From Sporolactobacillus sp. CQH2019 (lineage in GTDB: Bacteria; Bacillota; Bacilli; Bacillales; Sporolactobacillaceae), in NCBI RefSeq assembly GCF_028765345.1, contig NZ_JARAJZ010000004.1:124001-188000 (forward strand): DNA of 64,000 nucleotides, read 5' to 3'. Numbering within the stretch: position 1 is the first letter of the stretch; each line of letters begins with the position of its first letter. The notes beneath the pieces are model-generated. The model made no database searches, was not told the origin of the DNA, and worked only from the letters and a program-made list of their open reading frames with translations. This document shows positions 17,848-26,972 of the stretch, piece after piece. The position numbers and the translations under genes are program-made.

Positions 17848-18336
17848 TCAGCGATTATCGATTTTTTCAGGATACATGTCGTGCCTTGAAAGCCTGTCAA
17901 AAGCGACTTTTTCCCAGACGGTGCCCTTCTTGCCGTAATTGACATAAGGATCGATGCTGATCCCGCCCCGCGGCAGGAACTTGCCCCACACTTCCAAATA
18001 TTCGGGATCCATCAGGGCAATCAGATCATCGGCGATCTTATTGATGCAGTCCTCATGAAAATCGCCGTGATTGCGGAAACTGAACAGATAAAGTTTCAGC
18101 GATTTGCTTTCGACCATCCGTTCAGCCGGAACATAGCTGATATGCAAGGTCGCAAAATCCGGCTGATGGGTAATCGGGCAGAGACTCGTAAACTCCGGAA
18201 AATTGAATTTTACGAAATAATCCCGGCCCGGATGCGCGTTTTCAAATGTTTCCAGCACGCCCGGGTCGTAGTCGAAAATGTAGTTTGTTGCTTTATTGCC
18301 GAGCTGAGTGAGCCCTTCTTTTTTTCTGTCCGTCAT
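17848..18336 (-). CDS. queF: NADPH-dependent 7-cyano-7-deazaguanine reductase
   Basis: Reduces preQ0 to preQ1 in queuosine synthesis. The 162 residues match the short, unimodular Bacillus-type QueF: the catalytic cysteine lies in [14 protein letters not shown], and the NADPH motif [16 protein letters not shown] is followed by [16 protein letters not shown] 18336 is preceded by GGGAGG at nine bases; the upstream ATG at 18360 is less likely. It lies 36 bases after yhhQ and shares its riboswitch-controlled transcript. Confidence 0.95.
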   Translation of the reverse strand: MTDRKKEGLTQLGNKATNYIFDYDPGVLETFENAHPGRDYFVKFNFPEFTSLCPITHQPDFATLHISYVPAERMVESKSLKLYLFSFRNHGDFHEDCINKIADDLIALMDPEYLEVWGKFLPRGGISIDPYVNYGKKGTVWEKVAFDRLSRHDMYPEKIDNR

Positions 18337-18372
18337 GATCGGCGCCTCCCAGTGCTTCAATTATTATGCTTG

Positions 18373-19041
18373 TCAGCGAATCTCCGAAACCGCTGCAGCC
18401 GGCCGTCCTTTTCCCCTCGCCCAGTGAACGGCCAGATAGATAAGCGGAACACCGATGACCGAGTAGGAGAATTTGAGAATATACTCGCTGCCAATGGTTG
18501 AAAGAATGACGGCAAGAGGCAGCGTGCCGGAAAAACCGACGAACATGAATACCGTGGAATCGGCCAGCTGGCTGACAGCGGTGCTCATCCAGCTGCGCAG
18601 CCACAGCTTTCTTCCATTCGTACGCTCCTTCAGCCGGATGAAAATGGCAATATCAAGCATTTGCGAGACAGTATAGCCGCAGAGAGACGCGAAAACCACT
18701 CTCGGCACGGCACCGAGCACGGCCGCATAGGCCCGCTGGCCGCTCCAGAACGGAGACGGCGGCAGATGAACCGCAGCCTGCAGCAGCAAAGTAAAGAGAA
18801 TATTCGCCGCCAGCCCGATCCAGACGATTTTGCGGGCGACTTGCTTGCCCCAGATTTCCGTCATGCTATCCAGGATGAGAAAAGTTAAGGGATAGATAAT
18901 AATGCCGGAGGTCATTGACCATCCGCCGAGTGAGAAAATTTTTGATGCTGCGAGGTTGGCGGCGATCAGGCAGGTGGCAAAAAGCATCGCCAGGATGAGC
19001 AGTCTGAAGGGGACGCCGGCAGTTTGTTTTGTGTGATCCAT
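18373..19041 (-). CDS. yhhQ: queuosine precursor transporter (YhhQ family)
   Basis: Membrane protein of 222 residues with about six helices, of the YhhQ/QPTR vitamin-uptake family reported to import preQ0 or preQ1. Characteristic segments are FATCLIAANLAASKIFSLGG, TEIWGKQVARKIVWIG, CGYTVSQMLDIAIF and RSWMSTAVSQLADSTVF, the last with the conserved Gln-Asp pair. A preQ1-I riboswitch sits immediately before the start codon and queF follows, so precursor uptake and preQ0 reduction are controlled together by preQ1. Confidence 0.9.
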   Translation of the reverse strand: MDHTKQTAGVPFRLLILAMLFATCLIAANLAASKIFSLGGWSMTSGIIIYPLTFLILDSMTEIWGKQVARKIVWIGLAANILFTLLLQAAVHLPPSPFWSGQRAYAAVLGAVPRVVFASLCGYTVSQMLDIAIFIRLKERTNGRKLWLRSWMSTAVSQLADSTVFMFVGFSGTLPLAVILSTIGSEYILKFSYSVIGVPLIYLAVHWARGKGRPAAAVSEIR

Positions 19042-19050
19042 TCGTTATCG

Positions 19051-19097
19051 CTCCCGTAGTTTTTTTGCTAAGGCAGAGGAGGGTTTCGAACTCTGCC
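19051..19097 (-). promoter_or_regulatory. preQ1-I riboswitch of yhhQ-queF (translation type)
   Basis: On the minus strand GGCAGAG-TTCG, loop, then CTCTGCC, and the tail AGCAAAAAAACTACGGGAG form the preQ1-I aptamer. The last bases GGGAG are the ribosome site of yhhQ nine bases before ATG, so ligand binding should hide it and block translation. Confidence 0.85.
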
Positions 19098-19115
19098 GTC
19101 CAATTTACGCTCTCT

Positions 19116-19144
19116 ATTGTAATGATAAAACGTGGATCGGGCAA
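19116..19144 (-). promoter_or_regulatory. promoter of yhhQ-queF
   Basis: On the minus strand TTGCCC (19144-19139), a 17-base spacer, and TACAAT (19121-19116). Transcription would begin about ten bases before the riboswitch. Confidence 0.65.
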
Positions 19145-19479
19145 GATTCAGTTCTTTTTTCTTCCGATTTCTGAAGATTTGTTTATAATATTTTATAGTA
19201 CATTTTTACCTGCCTGGGTAAAAAGTATGAGCAGCGTCCTTCTGATCGCGACACAGGTTAAACCCGCGGAACAAGAAGCCCGTGTCTGCCAAAAAAGCAG
19301 ATGAAAACGGATTCCTGTCAAAAACAATAAAGAGATCGTGTATCATCCCGCTTTCAGCCCTTATGCCGTCCGTCTGCAGGCCCTCAGGCACCTGAACATC
19401 CTGCAACATCCCACAGCGGCGGGCAAAGGCCCGGTTTAAACCTCCCCTAAATCTACTGATCTGAAAGAAGGAACTGATC

Positions 19480-20982
19480 GTGCCGATCCTTCATATTGAT
19501 GATTACCGTCTTCATTATGATTATCGCTATCTGGATAAAAAAAATCCGACCCTGCTGCTGCTTCATGATCTGAGCGTTGATTCAACGGTCTGGCACGCAC
19601 TTGTTCCGTTTCTGGATCCGTCCTTTAACATTCTCGTCTATGATTATTTCGGCCATGGGAAAACGACGGACAGTGCCGGCCCCGTTTCATTTGAAAAGCT
19701 TTTCCGTGAAATACTGTCGCTGATGCACACACTGCGCCTTGACACCGTCCATCTGGCAGGCAGCGGATTCGGCGGCGTGCTTGCTTTTCTGTTCGCGGAA
19801 AACTATCCCCGCCTCGTACGGACACTGAGCTTTATGTCCATGCCCTTTTATGTCCCGGAAGAAATCTATAGAAAAGAATTACACACGATCATTCGGCTGT
19901 TTACAGTCGACCGCCGCTTATTGACCCAAAAGATTGTTGCGGAAAATGTGTATCCGGTTACTCCCGGAAAAACAACGCTGATCACAAATGCGTTCAACCG
20001 TGTGTCGGCCCGGAATTTCGAACAGATCATTACTGTGATGACGGATCAGACATTTGCCGATCGCTTCAGCCTGATTCGGGAAATGAGCCGCTTAAAACTG
20101 CCGGTTCTGATTATGAGCGGCGAATTCGACCCGTTATTCCCGGCAAATCTGTCCGTCATTCTTGCCTCACAACTGCCAAACGGCAGAGGACTCATTATTC
20201 CCGAGGCTTCGCATCTCATCGAACTGGATCAGCCGAAAATTGTGGCTGCTCGTTTAAATTTTTTTATTCGCGGCCAAAAGGCGCCTTTCCCCTTCTCCGC
20301 AGCCCATCAAAAAGCGGCAGACGAATTAAAAAGGATTCTTGACAAAGGATTCAGTGAACTGCACATCCGCCGTCCCTCTTTGAGAATGACGGTCATGAAG
20401 GGCACCGTTGAGATACTTTGGGATGAGCGCCCCATTGAAGGCAAGTGGAATCAGCGCCACGCCAGGGAACTGCTTTTCTACATCATCATGAATCACGGCT
20501 CTGTGACCCGTACGGCTTTGATCGACACATTCATGCCCGAGCTTGCCGCTTCTCAGGCAAAAACCCGTCTGCGCGTCCAGTTGAACCACCTGAACAAAAT
20601 TTTTCAGCATTCGCTCGATCACGCACTGATGATCAGCCGGGAAGCGGTCGCCCTTAACGTAAAATTCGAATGCGATCTGCTCGATTTCATGGAAGACCTT
20701 AAACCGCTGCTTCTGAAGGAGATTCCGCTCGCCGCACGCACTGAACAGTTTATTCATAAACTGAATATCTATAATCCTTCCTGTCTTGCCGTCTTCCAGG
20801 ATGAGTGGAGCGGTTCACTGATTGAAAAACTGGAAATTCGGCTTTCACAAATCATGATTCGTTTATTGGAGGAACTGGAATCCGAGGATCAGACTTTGCT
20901 GGCTAAGGAAATGCTCAAGGCGGGGACGGCAGTCGAACCCTACGACGGATTCTGTAAGGAAAAACTGGATCATCTCAGCTGA
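19480..20982 (+). CDS. alpha/beta-hydrolase-like domain fused to SARP/BTAD-type regulator region
   Basis: A 500-residue fusion. Residues 1-275 are an alpha/beta-hydrolase fold (LLLLHDLSVDSTVW oxyanion region, YDYFGHGKT, acid region SGEFDPLFP, and histidine region PEASHLIELDQP). The nucleophile elbow reads AGSGFGG where active enzymes have G-x-S-x-G, so the position of the serine is Gly and the domain is probably a non-catalytic ligand sensor. Residues about 310-500 resemble a winged-helix OmpR-like domain (RHARELLFYIIMNHGSVTR, LIDTFMPELAASQAKTRLRVQ) followed by helical repeats as in SARP/BTAD activators. Start is GTG 19480 with AAGGA upstream. Single gene, target unknown. Confidence 0.65.
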   Translation: MPILHIDDYRLHYDYRYLDKKNPTLLLLHDLSVDSTVWHALVPFLDPSFNILVYDYFGHGKTTDSAGPVSFEKLFREILSLMHTLRLDTVHLAGSGFGGVLAFLFAENYPRLVRTLSFMSMPFYVPEEIYRKELHTIIRLFTVDRRLLTQKIVAENVYPVTPGKTTLITNAFNRVSARNFEQIITVMTDQTFADRFSLIREMSRLKLPVLIMSGEFDPLFPANLSVILASQLPNGRGLIIPEASHLIELDQPKIVAARLNFFIRGQKAPFPFSAAHQKAADELKRILDKGFSELHIRRPSLRMTVMKGTVEILWDERPIEGKWNQRHARELLFYIIMNHGSVTRTALIDTFMPELAASQAKTRLRVQLNHLNKIFQHSLDHALMISREAVALNVKFECDLLDFMEDLKPLLLKEIPLAARTEQFIHKLNIYNPSCLAVFQDEWSGSLIEKLEIRLSQIMIRLLEELESEDQTLLAKEMLKAGTAVEPYDGFCKEKLDHLS

Positions 20983-21156
20983 GGGAACGGATCCGGCCGC
21001 ATAGGGTGCGACGCGGCTGCGGATTCCGCAGGGAGCGGTCCCATTGGTCAGGGCGGGAGCTTATCGGGCGGAGCGGATCAGATTTTTTAACACATCGCGC
21101 CGGGCCGTTAGCCATACTTTTACGTATAAAAAAGGCTGTCAAGAGCCTAAAAGAAA

Positions 21157-21185
21157 AGAACCGGAGTGGCTCCGGTCCTTTTTGA
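21157..21185 (+). terminator. intrinsic terminator
   Basis: ACCGGAG and CTCCGGT around TGG, followed by CCTTTTT. An A-rich stretch precedes it, so it could act on both strands. Confidence 0.75.
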
Positions 21186-21286
21186 TAGTGTTGTCCGGCT
21201 TTCTCCTCGTGGAACTCCTTTCGGACTTTCTTCAGGAAGTCACGGCCGAATTCAACCAGGACTTTTTCCAGCCTTTTTAAATTGAA

Positions 21287-21323
21287 ATCGCGGGCATCGT
21301 TTTAGCGAATGCCCGCTTTTGAC
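21287..21323 (+). terminator. intrinsic terminator
   Basis: GCGGGCAT pairs with ATGCCCGC around an 11-base loop, followed by TTTT. Confidence 0.7.
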
Positions 21324-21737
21324 GGATCGGCATCAGATTTCTTCAAAAATTCTGCCGGGGACGAGGAAGGCTCCGGAATTTTACCCGGAACGGGACCGCT
21401 TCGTCCGTCGGGACGGTCGAGCGCATTGATCGTTTCCTCTTCATTATCTGCCAGCGCGAGGCTGTAAGCGCTGGTGTTTCGGCGCGATCCGCGACGGCGT
21501 TTTTAGGATATCCGGCCAAACAATGGTCTTGTTGTTAAAAAATAGTCGCACATCACTTTTACTGGCACATTCATGCACACCGGATTCAGTGAATGGGTGC
21601 TGAACCCGCTCACCGTTTCGGCCTCAATTTTCAGTTTTGCATTCACGCTTTAAATTTCGGATCGGATCCGGCCTTGACACGGCCGCCGTTCAACTGACAT
21701 TAGACCCGCTTCGGATTCCGGGAAAAGCCGGCAGCCG

Positions 21738-21866
21738 AATTAGGTGCTCTTCCGGCTGAATTTCTAGTCTTTCGGCCAGATTTATCAGTTTTTCGGCCGG
21801 TTCCGGCGTCTTTCCGGCCAGGTTCGGCATGCGGGCGTCTTTTTGCTGCCCGCCGGTTTTTCCGGC
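21738..21866. repeat. short 21-bp-period array C
   Basis: TTCCGGC or TTTCGGCC cores recur at about 21750, 21771, 21792 and 21812, then weaken. The period is 21 as in the other arrays. It ends at the 3' end of the oxidoreductase gene. Confidence 0.5.
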
Positions 21867-21869
21867 CTT

Positions 21870-22808
21870 TCAATCAAACGTAATGACGATTTTTCCGCGC
21901 GCATGATGCGTCTCGCTCAAGGCGTGGGCTTCTTTGATTCCCTGTTCTGAAAAAGAAAATTCGGAGCCGACGACTGCTTTCACCTTTCCGGATGCAAGCA
22001 GACCGGCTATTTCGCTGAGCTGTTTGCCGTTTTCCTTGAGCCAGATCGATACCGCCGACACCCCGTAATGTTCGGCGAGCGTCCGGTCGGGCGCATTGGT
22101 AATGGAAACGAGCCTGCCCATGCCTTTTTTCAGCACTTTAAAGCTTGCCTTCTGAATCTCTCCGCCCATCGTATCAAACACAACATCAATATTCGAGAGC
22201 ACATTTTCAAAATGTGCCGTGTGATAATCGATAACTTCGTCAGCGCCCAGCGATTTCAGAAAATCGCTGTTTTCCGCTCCGGCCGTGGCAATCACATACG
22301 CTCCCCGTGCCTTTGCGAACTGCACAGCCAAGCTGCCGACACCGCCTGCTCCGGCATGAATCAGCACTTTTTCCCCGGATTTCAGATCGGCATGATCAAA
22401 TAGGGCCTGCCAAGCCGTCAATCCGGCGAGCGGGACAGAAGCTGCCTCGGCGAACGAAATATTTTCCGGAATGCGGGCAAGCAGATCGTCATCCACGGCT
22501 GTATATTGGGCATAGGTTCCGAATCGCGTGGTCGCCGGCCGCGCAAAGACACGGTCGCCTCTCTTCCATCCGGCGGCCTGCTCGCCGACTTCCGTAATGA
22601 TTCCGGCAGCATCCCAACCGAGTATTATCGGGAATGGCCAGTCAAACATTTGTTTCAGAAAACCCTCACGCAGCTTCCAGTCAATCGGATTGACCGACGT
22701 CGCGGACAATTTCACGATCACTTGGTGCGGGCCGGGAACCGGTTTTTCAACTTGAACTTCATGTAATTCTTCTTTGCCTCCATATCGATCGATGACAACG
22801 GCTTTCAT
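21870..22808 (-). CDS. NADP-dependent quinone oxidoreductase-like MDR enzyme
   Basis: A 312-residue zinc-independent medium-chain dehydrogenase/reductase. N-terminal GroES-like domain (VKLSATSVNPIDWKLREG, GWDAAGIITEVG), then the Rossmann motif HAGAGGVGSLAVQFAKARGA and LGADEVIDY. The zinc ligands of true alcohol dehydrogenases are absent, which places it with quinone oxidoreductase-type enzymes. An AGGAGG site precedes ATG. Substrate unknown; it stands alone between array C and lipL, which is divergent from it. Confidence 0.85.
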   Translation of the reverse strand: MKAVVIDRYGGKEELHEVQVEKPVPGPHQVIVKLSATSVNPIDWKLREGFLKQMFDWPFPIILGWDAAGIITEVGEQAAGWKRGDRVFARPATTRFGTYAQYTAVDDDLLARIPENISFAEAASVPLAGLTAWQALFDHADLKSGEKVLIHAGAGGVGSLAVQFAKARGAYVIATAGAENSDFLKSLGADEVIDYHTAHFENVLSNIDVVFDTMGGEIQKASFKVLKKGMGRLVSITNAPDRTLAEHYGVSAVSIWLKENGKQLSEIAGLLASGKVKAVVGSEFSFSEQGIKEAHALSETHHARGKIVITFD

Positions 22809-23155
22809 AAAAAGTAAAACCTCCTGCGTCTGTTATAAAGCCATCATAACCCGACCGGTGCGGAAAGGAAAAGAATCTGCTTCTTTGCGGTGTTATTTTG
22901 CACCGGAGTCTGAAATGGCTCCGCCGGCAGTGGCAAACTGCGGGCGGAGCGATGCGTTTTCTGAACCGGACGATGCCAGACACCGCCGCCCATGACCTTG
23001 CCTCTATTTTTCGGGTGAGCAGCAAAGCCCGGCCGGAACCGTGACTGCCGGTTTCCGGAATCAGCCCTATGGCTGTTTTCCAGCAAATACGGTGCAACCG
23101 GCGGCGGGCATACGTTATAATAAGACGAGATACAGATTGAAAGGTGCGATGCGCA

Positions 23156-24007
23156 ATGTCTCTCCTCCTTGATCAGCCTGTCTGGCGGGTGATCGACCAA
23201 TCTTCACTTGGCAGCGGTTTTGACGGCAGACAGTCTTTTGCTGTTGATGATACACTGTGCCGGTCGGTCGGTGCAGGAGAGTCTCCGTGCACGGCCAGGC
23301 TGTGGGTGCATCGCCGGACGGTCATGCTCGGTATTCAGGATACGCGGCTTCCGCACTTGAACGATGCACTTCAGGTCCTTCGTCGCGCCGGCTACCGCTA
23401 TGCGGTCAGAAATTCCGGCGGGCTGGCCGTTGTACTGGATGACGATGTACTGAATCTCACGCTGATTTTTTCCGAAAAAGAACAGCCGCTGTCGATTGAC
23501 GAATCATTTCAGGCGATGGTCGACTTTACAAAAAAAATGCTGACACCGTTTGCCATTTCGTTCGAAACCGGAGAAATCGCCCGTTCTTATTGTCCGGGGC
23601 GCTATGATCTCAGCACCAAGGGGCGAAAATTTGCCGGCATCTCGCAGCGCCGGATCAGAAACGGCGTCGCCGTGCAGATCTATCTGTGCGTGGGCGGCAG
23701 CGGGCCGGAACGGGCGCGGCTAATCCGCAACTTTTACAAAATGGGTCTTCAAGGAGAGAAAACCCGCTTCGCCTACCCGAATATCGATCCGCTCGTGATA
23801 GCTTCACTCGCGGAAATCAGCGGTCAGAGACTGACTGTCTCCATGATCATCACTGCCATTCTCCGGACTTTACAGTCACTCGGCCGAGTCGTGCCGTCTG
23901 CTCTTTCCGATCGCGAGAGCAGGCAGTTCGGCATCTATTACGAGCGGATGATCCGCCGCAATGAAAAAGCGTTCGGCAACGATGCCATCCATCCGCAGCA
24001 GGATTGA
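23156..24007 (+). CDS. lipL: octanoyl-[GcvH]:protein N-octanoyltransferase
   Basis: Amidotransferase that moves octanoyl groups from GcvH to E2 subunits during lipoate assembly in Bacillus-type organisms. The biotin/lipoyl-ligase-like fold shows RNSGGLAVVLDDDVLNL and the LipL motif SYCPGRYDLSTKGRKFAGIS, which holds the catalytic cysteine. It is 283 residues from ATG 23156; an in-frame GTG at 23144 overlaps the AAAGGTG ribosome site and is less likely. A TATAAT -10 lies at 23116-23121. Confidence 0.85.
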   Translation: MSLLLDQPVWRVIDQSSLGSGFDGRQSFAVDDTLCRSVGAGESPCTARLWVHRRTVMLGIQDTRLPHLNDALQVLRRAGYRYAVRNSGGLAVVLDDDVLNLTLIFSEKEQPLSIDESFQAMVDFTKKMLTPFAISFETGEIARSYCPGRYDLSTKGRKFAGISQRRIRNGVAVQIYLCVGGSGPERARLIRNFYKMGLQGEKTRFAYPNIDPLVIASLAEISGQRLTVSMIITAILRTLQSLGRVVPSALSDRESRQFGIYYERMIRRNEKAFGNDAIHPQQD

Positions 24008-24098
24008 ACGGCGGCCCTCTTTTTGGACCGGCCGGCTTCGAAATTATTTAATATGATGATTAGCTTATTTTATAGAGAGGGCGACGTTAAGATTACCC

Positions 24099-24728
24099 AT
24101 GAATTTTTTTAGAAAAAGCAGCTGTATCCTGCTGGCATTCGTGATTGGCCTGGGACTGGCCGCATGCGCCCAAAATTCGGCCGATCATTCGGATCAGCAG
24201 AAGTCCAGAATTGACACTTCCGCCACTCAGAAGAACCAGGCAAAGACATCATCGACGCAGGCAAATTCAGCATCCCATGCCTCCGTTAATTGGAACGCTC
24301 CGTCCGGAGGTACTTATCCCGTCCTGAAAAAAGGCGAAAACATCTGGCTCGACGTCTCGATCAAACAGCAAAAAGTGTATATAAAAACCGGCAACAGGAC
24401 GCTGTACACCATGATCGTTTCGACAGGGTTGGGTACCGACCCGGATAACGCGACACCGACCGGTACCTATTACATTCAGGCCGAACGCGGCCAATGGTTC
24501 TATACCCCTCAATATAATGAAGGGGCTAAATACTGGGTCTCTTGGAAAAACCACGGCGAATTCCTTTTTCACAGTGTGCCGATGGACAAAAATCAGCATG
24601 TGCTCACTGCCGATGCCGAAAAGCTGGGTCAGAAAGATTCGCACGGCTGCATTCATTTGACTGTTCCGGATGCGAAATGGGTGTACGAGCATGTGCCTTT
24701 TAATACAAAAGTGGTCATCCAGGCCTGA
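24099..24728 (+). CDS. L,D-transpeptidase lipoprotein (YkuD domain)
   Basis: A 209-residue lipoprotein: signal sequence with the lipobox LAAC (Cys about residue 23), a Ser/Gln-rich linker to about residue 65, then an L,D-transpeptidase catalytic domain starting WLDVSIKQQKVYIKTG and ending with the active-site motif DSHGCIHLTVPDAKWVYEHV. Such enzymes form 3-3 peptidoglycan cross-links or anchor proteins outside the membrane; a spore role is possible but not shown. A strong terminator follows. Confidence 0.85.
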   Translation: MNFFRKSSCILLAFVIGLGLAACAQNSADHSDQQKSRIDTSATQKNQAKTSSTQANSASHASVNWNAPSGGTYPVLKKGENIWLDVSIKQQKVYIKTGNRTLYTMIVSTGLGTDPDNATPTGTYYIQAERGQWFYTPQYNEGAKYWVSWKNHGEFLFHSVPMDKNQHVLTADAEKLGQKDSHGCIHLTVPDAKWVYEHVPFNTKVVIQA

Positions 24729-24749
24729 TTGAGGAACCGGACAATTAAA

Positions 24750-24800
24750 AAGCCGTTGAAATCCCTTTATTACTGGAGATTTCAACGGCTTCATTTCACT
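24750..24800 (+). terminator. intrinsic terminator after the L,D-transpeptidase gene
   Basis: AAGCCGTTGAAATC pairs with GATTTCAACGGCTT across a 15-base loop, followed by T-rich sequence. Confidence 0.8.
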
Positions 24801-24932
24801 TTTTTTATCCCGTACTCTCATCCGCGGCAGGCAGGCCGCGATACTTTTCGGCTGGATCGCTGTGCCGTCCTCTGCCCAGTTGGCCGGACAGGATTGATTT
24901 TCTGCCGGCTTGACCCGACGGCGGAAAATGAT

Positions 24933-25217
24933 TCAGGCGTAACCCTCTGCAAGCATCCCTGCACCGCCGACCTTCAGCAGCGTCCTTTTCAGCTGTTTCA
25001 CATGATCGCCCTCCACGACAACTAGACAATCGTTTTCCCGCGATAGATTGGCAAACAGAAAAGAGAGCAATTCCGGCAATTGATGGACCTTCTCTACTTT
25101 GTTTTTCCCATAGACATAGACAGTCTGTCCCATTTTTTCACAGTAACGGTAGAAACGAATCATCGGTTTTACCCGAAACGCCGCCGCACAGACCTTAAAT
25201 GAAAAAATGTTTTTCAT
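24933..25217 (-). CDS. HPr-like protein without the active-site histidine
   Basis: A 94-residue protein with AGGAGG before ATG. Its length and pattern follow HPr: an FKV strand, a turn AFRVKP where HPr has GIHARP, then a helix, and a final VEGDHVKQLKRTLLKVG helix. The phosphorylated His15 is replaced by Arg, and the Ser46 region is not conserved (VHQLPELLSFLF). If it is HPr-like it cannot carry phosphate in the usual way. The assignment rests on pattern alone and another small fold is possible. Confidence 0.5.
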   Translation of the reverse strand: MKNIFSFKVCAAAFRVKPMIRFYRYCEKMGQTVYVYGKNKVEKVHQLPELLSFLFANLSRENDCLVVVEGDHVKQLKRTLLKVGGAGMLAEGYA

Positions 25218-25504
25218 GATCTTTCCTCCTTACTGGCTTAACCGCGATTGTGCACCGCATCCTCATCGGACAAAAACATCGTACAACGCAATTTTTAACT
25301 TTTCCTGAAAGATCTATCCCTTTATCATCTTAGCCCGAAATCCCTTTCAAAAGATAAATTTGGGAAAAAATCGACTTTTATACCGAACCGGACCTTTTGA
25401 TTTTCGGACCGGCCGATCCGGAACAGCATCAACTTTCGGACAGCCGGCCCGGATAAAGAAAACCTGCTGTTTGGCAGGCCTTTAAAAATAGGCAATGGCC
25501 CGCT

Positions 25505-25712
25505 GCGACAGCTGGCGGTCGGATTCGGGGCGACTTTTCTCTATTTCGGTGCGGCTCTAGCCCGTTTCGGGGCGACTTTTTTCTATTTCGGTGCGTCTCT
25601 AGCCCGTTTCGGGGCGACCACTTCTATTTGGTGCGTCTCTAGCCGGATTTGGGGCGACTTCTCTCTATTTCGGTGCGGCTCTAGCCGGATTCGGGGCGGC
25701 CGCTCCTTTTCA
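25505..25712 (+). repeat. 21-bp tandem array D
   Basis: About nine units alternate TTTCGGGGCGACTTTTTTCT and TTTCGGTGCGTCTCTAGCCC (each plus one base). The period is 21 with occasional one-base loss. It precedes tail copy D in the same orientation. Confidence 0.8.
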
Positions 25713-25738
25713 TGGCGACTTCCCAGCGATATTCTCTC

Positions 25739-25945
25739 TATGATTCATACGAATACGCGGCAAGCCGAAGAAAAGGTCAGATGTTTCCGCCACATTTAAC
25801 GCCTTTCCGCGCAGAATATCCCCCTTTTCGCCGGAACATTCGAAAGAATAAACCGGCGCTCATACAGGCCGATCGCTTTTCAGAATAAATGAAAGCGTAT
25901 TCACGCAGCAGCACGGCTGGATACATGAATTGAGGAAATAAACAT
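25739..25945 (+). repeat. conserved tail of interspersed repeat, copy D
   Basis: Begins TATGATTCATACGAATACG, continues AAGCCGAAGAAAAGGTC, TTTCCGCCACATTTAACGCC, AACATTCGAAAGAATAAAC and GATCGCTTTTC, ending GGATACATGAATTGAGG. Co-linear with the tails at 54626 and 8186. Confidence 0.75.
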
Positions 25946-25954
25946 TTTTATTAA

Positions 25955-25987
25955 TAAAAAATCCGCACCGTCATTGCAGGCGCGGAC
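25955..25987 (-). terminator. terminator of the five-gene ABC operon
   Basis: On the minus strand TCCGCGCC pairs with GGTGCGGA, with one non-canonical pair, then TTTTTT. It lies about 30 bases after the permease stop codon. Confidence 0.75.
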
Positions 25988-26015
25988 TCAACAATACTTT
26001 TAAGCATGCAAACGT

Positions 26016-26972
26016 TCAGGCTTTGATATCCCGTTTCGTGTAAAACAGCCAGCCGATAATCACAAAAACAACATAATAGACGGCGAGCACGGCCAGCGAG
26101 AAGCCGAGTGTCATGTCGCTGCGCAGCGGCGTCCCCGTTGTGTACTGCGTCAGATCGGTGTTGGCGAACAGGACATATTTCACCCAGCTGTAGCTCTCAA
26201 GAAGCGAGATGATGATCGAGGAGGCCATCAGCAGGAAAATAGACAGACCGATTGCCAGCCCGCCGTTGCGGAAGACCGAGGCGATCAGTCCGGCAAGCGT
26301 GACCATCATGAACAGCGATACACAGCTCAGCAAATAGTTTTTCCAGATCGCAAGCACCCAGCTTGTTTCGTACACCTTGCCGTTAATATAGCTCAGATGG
26401 GCTTCGGTGACTCCGCCAAATCCGAACATAATGCCTCCGATCAGCCAGGAGAAGACAAAGAGGACAACCAGGCAGAAAACGGCGAACAGTAAAGCCGAAA
26501 GATATTTGGACAGCAGCACCTGCGTTCGATAGATCGGCCGGATCAGCAGCAGCTTAATCGTCCCGGTATCGAATTCGCTGGCGATCGAGGTCGAAACGAC
26601 AATGATCGTAAAAATACTGATCAACAGGGCGGCATTGGGCGCAGACTGTTCGATAAAGCTCCACAGGGTCATCCCCGATGCCGGCTTGAGATTATGATCG
26701 ATCCGGTACTGGTTTGTGGCAATCGTCTGCTTGTAATAATTGACGGCCTGCTTACTTCCTTTAACCTGCGCCATCTCGCGCTGATAGGCCTTATTTTGCA
26801 GCGCCAGAGTCTGCTTCCACTGGGGATTCTCCTTGGGCGCCGGCTGATTCAGTTTAATGATCAGTCCGGCGGCCAGAATGATGCCAAGCAGGATGATCAG
26901 CATCACTTTGGTGGCATTCCTGCGGTAAATTTTCATATTTTCATTTTGAATGAGTGCGAAAAAGTTAGACAA
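26016..26972 (-). CDS. ABC-2 type transporter permease
   Basis: A 318-residue membrane protein with six hydrophobic segments and a large first extracytoplasmic region (about residues 40-105) rich in Gln/Lys. The segment SIASEFDTGTIKLLLIRPIYRTQVLLSKYL is typical of ABC-2 permeases of the BcrB/NatB-like type. It overlaps the preceding ATPase gene by eight bases and is the last gene of the operon. Substrate unknown; peptide antibiotics or cell-envelope stress are common themes in this family. Confidence 0.8.
   Translation of the reverse strand: MSNFFALIQNENMKIYRRNATKVMLIILLGIILAAGLIIKLNQPAPKENPQWKQTLALQNKAYQREMAQVKGSKQAVNYYKQTIATNQYRIDHNLKPASGMTLWSFIEQSAPNAALLISIFTIIVVSTSIASEFDTGTIKLLLIRPIYRTQVLLSKYLSALLFAVFCLVVLFVFSWLIGGIMFGFGGVTEAHLSYINGKVYETSWVLAIWKNYLLSCVSLFMMVTLAGLIASVFRNGGLAIGLSIFLLMASSIIISLLESYSWVKYVLFANTDLTQYTTGTPLRSDMTLGFSLAVLAVYYVVFVIIGWLFYTKRDIKA

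Larger units (their letters stand above)
20983..21737. other. intergenic region with two intrinsic terminators
   Basis: Terminators lie at 21157-21185 and 21287-21323. No gene was recognised; the 78-codon frame at 21044-21280 spans the first terminator and is rejected. Confidence 0.5.
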
